DNA from: SZUA-430 sp044375275
Lineage (GTDB): Bacteria > Pseudomonadota > Alphaproteobacteria > Micropepsales > Micropepsaceae
Length of the DNA stretch: 6,891 nt
Assembly: GCA_044375275.1 (NCBI GenBank)
Contig: JBILMZ010000187.1
Location: 1 to 6,891 of the forward strand
Direction: 5' to 3'
Both the position numbers and the translations under genes were made by a program. Shown piece by piece: positions 1 through 6,875 of this stretch. The notes below the pieces were generated by a model. It was not told the origin of the DNA. It searched no databases and worked only from the letters and a program-made list of their open reading frames with translations. Every line of letters begins with the position of its first letter. Positions within the stretch are counted from its first letter, which is position 1.

Positions 1-50
1 TTGAGCAGGTCGGAAAAGGAAACCCGGTTTTCGAGCGTTGAGACGGACAT
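1..50 (-). CDS. Possible 5' end of a further minus-strand gene (partial, runs off the window)
   Basis: Downstream of the HupE-like gene, an ATG at 50-48 opens a frame reading MSVSTLENRVSFSDLL up to the window edge, with no stop. The visible 16 residues look like an ordinary soluble protein start, but they are too few to recognise a family. The same frame is open further upstream, with an in-frame ATG at 92-90 (MIRFVENGRNAGCI before the second Met) and a GTG at 125-123, so the true start is uncertain. A GGGG run lies about 8 nt before the ATG at 50, and an AGG about 11 nt before the one at 92; both are weak ribosome binding sites. If real, the gene would begin about 100 nt (or about 57 nt) after the HupE stop and could be the fourth member of the operon. 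It could equally be a chance open frame in GC-rich DNA. Confidence 0.35.
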   Translation of the reverse strand, partial: MSVSTLENRVSFSDLL

Positions 51-149
51 GATGCACCCCGCATTCCGGCCATTCTCCACGAACCGGATCATCGGGACAA
101 TAACCTGCGAGGTAATCAGGCGCACAATCAGGAATGAGGGAACCTGGGG

Positions 150-1337
150 TCAGGCGAACGAGCGCGACACGAACCAGAACGTTCCCAGCGCAAACAGGAG
201 GGAGGCCAGCACGTCGTAGCCGAATTCAGGCGGCTTCAGCTGGCTGCGGCGCAGGGCCACCAGGACAAGCGTAACGATCCCGACCGCAACAAGCTGACCC
301 GCTTCGACGCCCAGGTTGAACGCAAGCAGCGTCCAGAAAAGACTGTCCGCCTCGATCTTGAGATCAAGGAGGGGGCCTGCGAATCCGGCGCCATGAGCCA
401 GTCCGAACAGGACGGCGACCGCCGGCGCGACACGTCCGCGATCAAGTCCCCGGGAGAACGACATGCAACCGGCAAACAGCGCGAGCCCCACAAGGACAAG
501 GATCGGAAGCTGGACCAGACCCAGAGCCTGACCCGCGAGGCCGAACAGCAGGATCGCCACCGCACCAGCAAGCCCCAGCACGGGTGGCAGCCCCCGGACG
601 CGCGCAAGCGCATCGCCGGCGGCCCACGCAACCGTGAACCCGATCAGCGCCTCGATCGCCACCATGTCCGGCCGCAGGATGCCAATCGCAACAAGCGCGA
701 GTGTGATCGAGTGACCGACGGTAAAGCCGGTCACTGACAAGATGGTCTGTCGCAATCCGCCCGCGAGCATCATGAGCGCAACGAGGAACGCGATATGATC
801 CACCCCGCTGAGCACATGCTCGAAGCCAAGGACAAGAAGGCTGAAGAAACTGCTCTGGGGAGACGCACCGCTTGCACCCGCGATGACGGATTGCTGCCCC
901 TGCGTCAGTACCACCTCATCCATCCGGCCATCCGGATACCCGAGACGCGCATAATGGATATGACTGATGGAAACATCGAAGAACCCGCCGATGAACAGGC
1001 TGGCATCCGCCTCGGCGATCGGTCTTGAACAGGTGAAACGCACCTCAACACGCATGTCACCGCGTGGCGCCGACAGGGGGCGAAACGAAGTCCGCTTGCA
1101 TGCGACGCCGGCCTGCTCCACGCGGATCCGCCCATCGAGGTGCGCCGTCAGGAGCCCGGCCAGATCCTCAGGCCGCTCGCTGAGTTGGGTAACGCGATAG
1201 GCATCGACCTGGTAGACGCCGTCCAGCTCGTTTCCCCGCACGGTCCACGATGAGAAGCTCTGGCTGCGCGTATGAGCCGACGCATCCACCCACGCCAGCA
1301 TCAGCAATACAAGCGCCAGGAGGCTGCGGCGCATCAT
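150..1337 (-). CDS. HupE/UreJ family membrane protein with extracytoplasmic N-terminal domain (putative Ni/Co-type metal permease)
   Basis: Complete 395-residue protein. Residues 1-21 form a signal peptide (Arg-Arg, hydrophobic core, ASA before His22). Residues 22 to about 160 form a soluble, presumably periplasmic domain with two cysteines (C80, C103) that could pair. From about 164 to 394 there are seven or eight hydrophobic segments. The first holds FEHVLSGVDHIAFL (172-185), matching the H-x3-G-x-D-H spacing of the HupE/UreJ nickel signature (H174, D180, H181), with Val replacing the usual Pro. Further polar intramembrane motifs are GFTVGHSITL (204-213, H209), FGLAHGAGFAG (311-321, H315) and FNLGVEAGQL (340-349, E345, Q348). 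Classical HupE/UreJ proteins of about 200 residues supply nickel to hydrogenase or urease; the longer form with an N-terminal domain (HupE_UreJ_2 type) is seen without these enzymes, and neither is present here. The start codon overlaps the upstream stop as ATGA, implying translational coupling. A second Met follows directly, so the start could be one codon later. Family membership is secure; metal and direction of transport are inferred. Confidence 0.9.
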   Translation of the reverse strand: MMRRSLLALVLLMLAWVDASAHTRSQSFSSWTVRGNELDGVYQVDAYRVTQLSERPEDLAGLLTAHLDGRIRVEQAGVACKRTSFRPLSAPRGDMRVEVRFTCSRPIAEADASLFIGGFFDVSISHIHYARLGYPDGRMDEVVLTQGQQSVIAGASGASPQSSFFSLLVLGFEHVLSGVDHIAFLVALMMLAGGLRQTILSVTGFTVGHSITLALVAIGILRPDMVAIEALIGFTVAWAAGDALARVRGLPPVLGLAGAVAILLFGLAGQALGLVQLPILVLVGLALFAGCMSFSRGLDRGRVAPAVAVLFGLAHGAGFAGPLLDLKIEADSLFWTLLAFNLGVEAGQLVAVGIVTLVLVALRRSQLKPPEFGYDVLASLLFALGTFWFVSRSFA

Positions 1338-2212
1338 CTGCTGCCATCATCCTTGGGCGCACGTGCGTCATAGGAGATGCTTGCCTTGCGTCGCAGGGCA
1401 TCCACATAGGCCGCGAATGCCTTCTCGGCTTCGCGCTTCTGCCATTCTTCTGCAACGACGTCCCGCACAGCCTCAAGTGGCGGCGGCGGCGTTTCGGTCC
1501 GGTCTACCAGATGCACAAAGACAATGCGGTTGGCGATCGCGAGCGGGCCAACAGTCTCGCCCTTCTGCATCGACAGCGCCGTGTCCCTGAAAGTGCCACC
1601 GGCATACTCCGCGATCTTCGCGGGAATGACCGGACCATTGGGCAGGAGCAATCCTTCGGCACCAGCCTGCTTTATCGCAACCTCGAACGCGACACCCTTG
1701 TCCAGGCTCGCCTTGAAAGCAGCCGCGCGCGCCTCGTCCGTCAGCGGAAAGGATACACCCCGCACCGTCAGCAGTGGCTGGGGTGCAATCAGCTTCGGCC
1801 GCTCGGCATAGAACCGTGCCAGCTCCGCATCCGTCGGCACGCGCTTGCTGGCCTCGGCGATGGAGAACTGCAGCATCGCATTGACGAGCGCCTTGCGCGA
1901 TGGCGGATCGCTTTCGCCCAGGCCCAGTTCAAGCGCGCGCTGAAGCAGCAACTCTTCGTCAATGATGCGCTCGAGCGCTTCCCGCTTCTCGGCTTCGGTC
2001 AGCGGATTGCGCTTGGCGGACGCCAGCCCCTCAATGGCCGTGTCGTAAACCGTACGCGCAATCGGGGCGCCGTCAACGACAGCTATGGCATCCCCGTATC
2101 GCTCGATCGACGAGCCGACGCCCAGTGCTGACCACATGGCGGCTGCGAGGCCCAGCCCCGCACCCGCCAGAAGCAAACGGGCCGACACCTGGCCCGGCAG
2201 CTTAACCTCCAT
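1334..2212 (-). CDS. Membrane-anchored SurA/PpiC-like peptidyl-prolyl isomerase family protein, probably chaperone-like
   Basis: Complete 292-residue protein without any cysteine. Residues 11-33 form a single hydrophobic segment (LLLAGAGLGLAAAMWSALGV region), expected to anchor it in the inner membrane with the rest in the periplasm. Residues 43-140 resemble the SurA/PpiC N-terminal chaperone module: VVDGAPIARTVYD, then an amphipathic helix ALERIIDEELLLQRALELGL (79-98), then VPTDAELARFYAERP (125-139). Residues about 146-237 match a divergent parvulin fold (LLTVRGVSFPL, GVAFEVAIKQAG, LSMQKGETVGPL, RIVFVHLVDR). The canonical HIL histidine is replaced by the VRGVSF stretch, and the late active-site histidine is not at its usual place, so prolyl isomerase activity is doubtful and a chaperone role more likely. 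The start overlaps the end of the DUF3604 gene by 11 nt and the stop overlaps the HupE-like start, placing it in the middle of the operon. Only a weak GGAAG sequence precedes the ATG, consistent with coupled translation. A client among its operon partners, especially the cysteine-rich DUF3604 protein, is an inference. Confidence 0.85.
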   Translation of the reverse strand: MEVKLPGQVSARLLLAGAGLGLAAAMWSALGVGSSIERYGDAIAVVDGAPIARTVYDTAIEGLASAKRNPLTEAEKREALERIIDEELLLQRALELGLGESDPPSRKALVNAMLQFSIAEASKRVPTDAELARFYAERPKLIAPQPLLTVRGVSFPLTDEARAAAFKASLDKGVAFEVAIKQAGAEGLLLPNGPVIPAKIAEYAGGTFRDTALSMQKGETVGPLAIANRIVFVHLVDRTETPPPPLEAVRDVVAEEWQKREAEKAFAAYVDALRRKASISYDARAPKDDGSR

Positions 2213-4511
2213 GCGCCGGAACTTCCGTCGGCGCGACAGCCGGCGTCACAGCAGGTTCAACCGCTGCGGAGTTCTGCCGGTAGTCAAGATAGATCGGCGA
2301 TGACCACGCGCGATGCTCGGCCGGCGCGGTGCAGCCATCCTCGCCCGAGCGGTAGTCGCCGTAGCACAGCGTGGCCTTGATGCACTTGCCATTGCCATCG
2401 CGCTCACACTTGACTGGTTGGGCATTGATGGCAGGCTCTGCTTCCTGGATCGCCTTCACGTAGTAGATCGTGTCCCGCTTGCCATTGGCATAATCGGGAT
2501 CCATGAACCTGAAGGTACAGCCATCCTGATTGGGCTTGCAGGTGTGAACGAGGTAGCGGTCCTCGATCAGCTGGCCAACATCCTCACCCTTCGACGCTTG
2601 CGGCCGGATCTTGACGACCTCGATGCGCGTAATCATGCGGCGTTCGTCAGACGGGTTGTAGCACTCACCTGAACAGATATCCTTGATGCGCTTCTCGTCC
2701 AGGCCCGCCTTAGCGAAGTCAGGGCACCCGGGCTTCTGCTTGAACGCACCCACGGCCTTCACCTCGAACGTTGGCGGCTTGTCCGTTGCCGCGCGGCTGC
2801 CCATCGGGATCTTGTTGCCCTGGTCATCAACGGCATTGAACCACAGCAGGATGCGCGGGCCCGATGTCGCGTAGACCTCGCGCCGCTGGAGCGAATCCCA
2901 GACCGCATCGCGCGAGCGCTCATTGACGTGAACCGCAGCAAGGCCGCCGGCAAGCCAGAATGAGGACTGCCGCTCGAACTCCGTCAGCTGGAAGCCCGTC
3001 ATCATGTTGAGCTCTTCGCGGGGCATTCGGCGCGAGACCGGTTCTACTTTGCCCTGGTCAGGCAGCAGACGCGAGCGCCAGAACTCGTCAATCGCACCGC
3101 CGGCTTCCGTATTGCGGCGCCGGTCAACAGCCTTGTAGCCGGTGCCCGGACGGGCGCGGTGATTGTCCGACGAACCGATGAAACCCCACTGGAAACGCGT
3201 CGCCTGCGCGGCACCATCCTCGAAGCTGGAAGCCGCAAGGCCCGCCTGCACCGAGTTCGACGGCCGGTGATTGAACGCCGGCATAAAGCAATCCGTGCAT
3301 TGTCCCGCGTCAAGCCACTCTTCCGGCGTCTCGCCTCCGATGGCCAGATGGCCGGCAACACCCATGTTGGCGTAGTCGTCACGCGCCCGGGCTGCTCGCT
3401 TGTCACAGTCAGCCATGGCCTCACCCGCCTTGAGGCATCGTTCGCGAATGATCTCGCCCGCCTGCCAGCAGCTGGGCGTGAAGTTACCCGACGGCGCCGG
3501 GCACTTGGCCGTTGCTCCATCCGCCGAGAGAACGACATCCTTCCATGTGCGATACTCTTCCGAGTTTCCGTGGCCCGAGAAGATCTCGATCAGCTTGAAG
3601 ACTTCAGGTCGTTCCTTCTTGAGCAGCGCCTTGTCCCAGTTTACGCCCGGTGGCGTGTAGAAGCCCCATGAGCTGCCATGCGGAATGATGAGGGGTTGAA
3701 GCTTCTGCTCGTCATAGAGCTTGCGCGCCAGGTCGCCCGGCGTCTCCGCAGCCTCATAGCAGGAATTGGGCAGCTCATTGGACGGCGTCTTCGCATCACA
3801 CTCGGGCACGCCCTGCGTCAGGCGCATGAACTTGTTGAAGTCGAAATAGGTCTGCCGGTTCTTGAAGTCCAGCAGCGGCACCGCAGGCGACAGGCCGAGG
3901 CTTCCCCGCAGCGTGGTGGACGCAAGGCCACCCGCACCAATGGCGCGTGCCGACACCTTGTCGTCATCGAGATCCTTGAACACCACGTTCTTGTGGCCAT
4001 AATGATCCGACGGCAGGCGCCCGACCTGCGTCCATTCATAGCCGAGAAAGGAAATGAGGTCCGGGTTGGGGCCATCGCCGGACACTTTCTGGCAGGCGCG
4101 GATCGAATCCTTCGTCCGCTTCCAGCGCAGTGGTGTCACCGTTTCTGCGTGGTCCGTGATCGACCAGAAATCAAGCGCCGAGCAATAGCGGGCAAAGTCG
4201 CAGGCATCCGCCACCGGATAAACACCTGTCCCGCCCATGATCGGCAGAGAGAACTGGAACGCATCGGCCGAGAAAGTGGTGTGGACATGGAGATCGCCAA
4301 AGAGGATCTGGGCATTGCCGCCCGCAGGCGCCGCCGCCGTGATCTGCCGGGTGCGCGCGCTGACGACCTCCGCCGGGATCCGCTGGCCCTGGATCACGCC
4401 CGCGTCGCGCTCGTTCCCGAACCAGCCCTCGCGCGCGCCAAACCAGTAAAAGCCCCCGCCAGCCGCCAAAACCAGCACGGCAACAAGTACAAGCCCTAAG
4501 ATGCGCCCCAT
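2202..4511 (-). CDS. DUF3604 family protein, PHP-like predicted metal-dependent hydrolase, exported
   Basis: Complete 769-residue protein and first gene of the operon. Residues 3-24 are a hydrophobic signal or anchor, followed by a polar linker. The PHP-like core begins at LFGDLHVHTTFSADAF (70-85; D73, H75, H77) and continues with DFWSITDHAE (114-123; D120, H121), FLGYEWT (155-161; E159), HKNVVF (173-178), IIPHGSSWG (275-283; H278), EIFSGHGNSEEY (309-320; E309, H314) and GFIGSSDNHRARPGTG (443-458; D449, H451). These His/Asp/Glu clusters are the expected ligands of a di- or trinuclear metal centre as in PHP phosphoesterases. SGPRILLWFNA (550-560) opens a C-terminal region that looks beta-rich. 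The tail (747-769) is Pro/Val/Ala-rich and probably disordered. Twenty cysteines, such as C104/C110, C405/C408, C613/C617 and C702/C710, suggest disulfides in the periplasm. An AGGAG lies 7 nt before the ATG, supporting this start. DUF3604 proteins are widespread in Proteobacteria and their substrate is not established to my knowledge. Membership is confident; enzymatic activity is inferred from the motifs. Confidence 0.92.
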   Translation of the reverse strand: MGRILGLVLVAVLVLAAGGGFYWFGAREGWFGNERDAGVIQGQRIPAEVVSARTRQITAAAPAGGNAQILFGDLHVHTTFSADAFQFSLPIMGGTGVYPVADACDFARYCSALDFWSITDHAETVTPLRWKRTKDSIRACQKVSGDGPNPDLISFLGYEWTQVGRLPSDHYGHKNVVFKDLDDDKVSARAIGAGGLASTTLRGSLGLSPAVPLLDFKNRQTYFDFNKFMRLTQGVPECDAKTPSNELPNSCYEAAETPGDLARKLYDEQKLQPLIIPHGSSWGFYTPPGVNWDKALLKKERPEVFKLIEIFSGHGNSEEYRTWKDVVLSADGATAKCPAPSGNFTPSCWQAGEIIRERCLKAGEAMADCDKRAARARDDYANMGVAGHLAIGGETPEEWLDAGQCTDCFMPAFNHRPSNSVQAGLAASSFEDGAAQATRFQWGFIGSSDNHRARPGTGYKAVDRRRNTEAGGAIDEFWRSRLLPDQGKVEPVSRRMPREELNMMTGFQLTEFERQSSFWLAGGLAAVHVNERSRDAVWDSLQRREVYATSGPRILLWFNAVDDQGNKIPMGSRAATDKPPTFEVKAVGAFKQKPGCPDFAKAGLDEKRIKDICSGECYNPSDERRMITRIEVVKIRPQASKGEDVGQLIEDRYLVHTCKPNQDGCTFRFMDPDYANGKRDTIYYVKAIQEAEPAINAQPVKCERDGNGKCIKATLCYGDYRSGEDGCTAPAEHRAWSSPIYLDYRQNSAAVEPAVTPAVAPTEVPAHGG

Positions 4512-4518
4512 AAGTCAG

Positions 4519-4523
4519 CTCCT
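4519..4523 (-). promoter_or_regulatory. Ribosome binding site of the DUF3604 gene
   Basis: The minus strand reads AGGAG followed by 7 nt and the ATG at 4511. This is the strongest Shine-Dalgarno sequence of the operon and fixes the start of its first gene. The two downstream genes have only weak sites and overlap their predecessors, so this site may control entry of ribosomes for all three. Confidence 0.8.
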
Positions 4524-4540
4524 GCCCCTTGAACCCGCCT

Positions 4541-4548
4541 GTCCGGAC
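4541..4548. repeat. Short perfect palindrome GTCCGGAC in the operon leader
   Basis: An 8-bp perfect palindrome sits about 30 nt upstream of the DUF3604 start codon. It could be half of an operator or a chance event; no partner copy was found in the intergenic region, although partial matches (GCCGGACA near 4651, GTCCGGGA at 4681) occur. Confidence 0.3.
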
Positions 4549-4571
4549 GATGTCGCCCGTCGGCAGCTATC

Positions 4572-4594
4572 TCTTCTGAATCGCCCACAGAAGA
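4572..4594. repeat. Inverted repeat TCTTCTG-N9-CAGAAGA upstream of the DUF3604 operon
   Basis: Two perfect 7-nt arms, 4572-4578 and 4588-4594, flank a 9-nt spacer, centred about 72 nt upstream of the DUF3604 start. The geometry (centre-to-centre 16 bp) would suit a dimeric repressor site or a weak RNA hairpin in the leader. It has no U-run, so it is not a terminator. A match of this length can arise by chance in a few hundred bases, so the functional reading is tentative. Confidence 0.35.
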
Positions 4595-4721
4595 CCAGAA
4601 AAACGGCAGACCTCCAACCAGCCTCCCGGCTCATCCCCCCATCGCCCCCTGCCGGACATTGCGCCCAATCGTCGCGAAAAGTCCGGGATTAAGGGTGTTG
4701 CTCTCGCGTTTGTGACAGGAC

Positions 4722-4737
4722 CTCGCGAGATCGCGAG
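4722..4737. promoter_or_regulatory. Candidate operator: 16-bp dyad CTCGCGA-GA-TCGCGAG upstream of the M13 peptidase gene
   Basis: Perfect 7-nt inverted arms (4722-4728 and 4731-4737) surround a 2-nt spacer, 62 nt before the M13 start codon. The core TCGCGA also occurs at 4672-4677, and a one-mismatch form TCGCGT at 4704-4709, so the motif clusters in about 65 nt of the divergent region. This is the type of arrangement seen for transcription factor sites, but no regulator gene is visible and the GC-rich background favours CG-rich palindromes. No clear -35/-10 pair could be assigned next to it. Confidence 0.35.
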
Positions 4738-4783
4738 TTGCGTAAGGCGCCGCGCAGGAACACTTTGGCCGCCTTCCTACCTC

Positions 4784-4789
4784 AAGGGG
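4784..4789 (+). promoter_or_regulatory. Ribosome binding site of the M13 peptidase gene
   Basis: AAGGGG lies 10 nt upstream of the ATG at 4800. Spacing is slightly long but acceptable. It supports this start, which also yields a sensible basic-then-hydrophobic export signal (MTLKRTLAVALFAG). Confidence 0.6.
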
Positions 4790-4799
4790 CTCTCTGAGA

Positions 4800-6875
4800 A
4801 TGACACTGAAAAGAACACTGGCAGTCGCGCTATTTGCAGGCGCAACAGCCACCGCGGGATATCTCGCCATGGGACTGAACGCCGGCGCAACAGGTGCAGG
4901 CGGGGCAACGATCGGCACCTGGGGCTTCGACCTCTCGGGCATGGACAAGTCCGTGAAGCCCGGCGACGACTTCTTCCGCCATGTCGGCGGCAGCTGGATG
5001 AAGAACAACCCGATCCCGGCCGACCGTTCGCGCTGGGGCTCTTTCAACATGCTGGCCGCGAAGTCCGAAGAGGATGTCAGGAACCTCGTCGAAGCCGTGG
5101 CACGCGGAAGCAACCGCGCCGGTTCGGTCGAACAGAAGGTCGCCGACTACTACAACTCCTATCTCGACACCGGAAAGATCGACCAGCTGGGCCTCGCGCC
5201 TTTCGAGGCCGACCTCGCCGCCATCACGGCCCTGAAGACGCATGAGGAATTTGCGCGCCTGGTCGGTCAGCCCGGCATGCCAGCCAACTCGCCGATCGGC
5301 CTCTACATCGGCCTCGATGAAAAGAACCCCGACCGCTATGCGATGAACGTCGTACAGGCGGGCCTCGGCATGCCTGATCGCGACTACTACCTGAAGCCGG
5401 ACGCGAAGTTCGCCGAGACGCGCGCCGCCTACAAGGCCTACGTCGGCCAGATGCTGGGCATGGTGAAGTACCCGAACGCACCCGCCGCAGCCGAAGCCGT
5501 CATGGCGTTCGAAACCCGGATTGCCGAGCTGCAGTGGCCAATCGAAAAGCTGCGCGACCGCGATGCCAACTACAATGCAAAGAACCGCGCGGCCCTGAAG
5601 GCCTTCGCACCGGAGTTTCCTTGGGACGACGTGCTGGCCGCAGGCGGCCTGTCAAACCAGGACCACTTCATCGTCGGCGCACCTGACGCCGTCGCGGCCC
5701 TTGCCAGGCTCTTCCGCGGCACACCGATCGAAACGCTGCGCGCCTACCAGGCGTTCCACTACGTGAACGCACAGGCCGACATCATGCCGACGGCGTTCGA
5801 CGATGCGTCATTCGCCTTCAACGGAAAGGCCTTGACCGGCCAGCCGCAGAAGCGCGACCGCTGGAAGCGCGCAACGATCGCCCTCTCCGGCCAGACGTTC
5901 CTGGCACCGATGGGTGAAGCCGTCGGCCAGCTTTACGTGAAGAAGCACTTCACGCCGCAAGCCAAGGCCGAGATGAAGAAGCTCGTCGACAACCTGCTGC
6001 AGGCCTATCGCGAGCGTATCCAGACCCTGGAATGGATGTCGCCCGAAACGCGCCAGATCGCCATGCGCAAGGCGCAGAACGTGCGCGTGAAGATCGGCTA
6101 CCCTGATCGCTGGCGCGACTACTCGAGCCTCGAGGTCAAGGCCGGCGACGCCTATGGCAACCGCAAGCGCGCGAACCTCTGGGACTACAGCCGGCAGGTC
6201 GCACGCATCAACCAGCGGACCGACAAGGACGAATGGGGCATGGCCCCGCAGACGGTGAACGCCTACTACAATCCGGTCTGGAACGAGATCGTGTTCCCGG
6301 CCGCAATCCTGCAGGCACCGTTCTTCGACACGAACGCAGACGCAGCCGTGAACTACGGTGCGATCGGCGGCGTCATCGGTCACGAAATGGGCCACGGCTA
6401 CGATGACCAGGGCGCCAAGTCGGATGAGAATGGCATCCTGCGCACCTGGTGGAAGCCGGAAGACGAACAGCGCTTCGCGACCAAGGTGAAGGCCCTGGCC
6501 GCGCAGTATGCGCAGTTCGAACCGCTGCCAGGCGTCAAGGTCAACGGCGACTTCACGTCGGGCGAAAACATCGGCGACCTGGGCGGCGTGGCCGTCGGCC
6601 TGCACGCTTACAAGCTCTCGCTGAAGGGCAAGCCCGCGCCGGTGATCGATGGCTTCACGCCGGAGCAGCGCTTCTTCCTTGGCTGGTGCCAGGTGTGGCG
6701 CTCGAACATCCGCGAAGCAGCACTCCGCAATCAGGTGACCAGCGACGTCCACTCGCCGGCCGAGTACCGCTGCAACGGCGTCGTGCGCAACGTCGACGAA
6801 TGGTACTCCGCCTTCGGCGTGCAGCCGGGCGACAAGCTCTACCTGAAGCCGGAAGACCGCGTCCGCATCTGGTAA
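4800..6875 (+). CDS. M13 family zinc metallopeptidase (neprilysin/PepO type), exported
   Basis: Complete 691-residue protein, the normal length for bacterial M13 endopeptidases. Residues 1-29 look like a signal peptide or anchor (KR then a hydrophobic stretch) without a lipobox, followed by a Gly/Ala-rich linker (28-39). The M13 N-terminal domain begins at GFDLSGMDKSVKPGDDFFRHVGGSWMKNN (42-70, shown here by its key residues D55-D57, F58-F59, W66), typical of the family's PGDDFY..vNG.W opening. The catalytic domain shows NAYYNP (487-492, substrate binding), VIGHEMGHGYDDQG (525-538) with zinc ligands H528 and H532 and catalytic E529, and ENIGDLGG (589-596) with third ligand E589 and D593. HSPAEYRCNG (651-660) and the C-terminal VRIW complete the family signature. 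The terminal Cys seen in mammalian neprilysin (CxxW) is absent here; only C630 and C658 are present. It should cleave peptides on the amino side of hydrophobic residues in the periplasm, by family precedent. It is transcribed alone and divergently from the DUF3604 operon. Confidence 0.95.
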   Translation: MTLKRTLAVALFAGATATAGYLAMGLNAGATGAGGATIGTWGFDLSGMDKSVKPGDDFFRHVGGSWMKNNPIPADRSRWGSFNMLAAKSEEDVRNLVEAVARGSNRAGSVEQKVADYYNSYLDTGKIDQLGLAPFEADLAAITALKTHEEFARLVGQPGMPANSPIGLYIGLDEKNPDRYAMNVVQAGLGMPDRDYYLKPDAKFAETRAAYKAYVGQMLGMVKYPNAPAAAEAVMAFETRIAELQWPIEKLRDRDANYNAKNRAALKAFAPEFPWDDVLAAGGLSNQDHFIVGAPDAVAALARLFRGTPIETLRAYQAFHYVNAQADIMPTAFDDASFAFNGKALTGQPQKRDRWKRATIALSGQTFLAPMGEAVGQLYVKKHFTPQAKAEMKKLVDNLLQAYRERIQTLEWMSPETRQIAMRKAQNVRVKIGYPDRWRDYSSLEVKAGDAYGNRKRANLWDYSRQVARINQRTDKDEWGMAPQTVNAYYNPVWNEIVFPAAILQAPFFDTNADAAVNYGAIGGVIGHEMGHGYDDQGAKSDENGILRTWWKPEDEQRFATKVKALAAQYAQFEPLPGVKVNGDFTSGENIGDLGGVAVGLHAYKLSLKGKPAPVIDGFTPEQRFFLGWCQVWRSNIREAALRNQVTSDVHSPAEYRCNGVVRNVDEWYSAFGVQPGDKLYLKPEDRVRIW

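Noticed and set aside
1..219. Plus-strand TTG-initiated open frame of 72 codons at the left edge
   Set aside because: It overlaps the 3' end of the HupE-like gene in antisense, has no upstream sequence to show a ribosome binding site, and its translation has no hydrophobic core or recognisable motif.
1250..2131. Plus-strand open frame of 293 codons across the PPIase-like gene
   Set aside because: Antisense shadow of a gene with clear SurA/PpiC features; its translation is Arg/Gln/Leu-rich with no domain and it spans the junction of two convincing genes.
3678..4499. Plus-strand open frame of 273 codons opposite the start of the DUF3604 gene
   Set aside because: Lies opposite the conserved PHP-like motifs of DUF3604; Arg-rich low-information translation with no family signature.
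4512..4799. Sigma-70-like promoters for the two divergent units
   Set aside because: Several TTG-containing candidates (for example near 4659, 4698 and 4710 on the plus strand) lack an acceptable -10 box at 16-18 nt, and none on the minus strand was better. Promoters must exist here but could not be placed.
4631..5113. Minus-strand open frame of 160 codons across the intergenic region and the M13 start
   Set aside because: Covers the M13 signal peptide region in antisense and reads as a Pro/Ser/Arg-rich shadow; it would also occupy the shared regulatory region.
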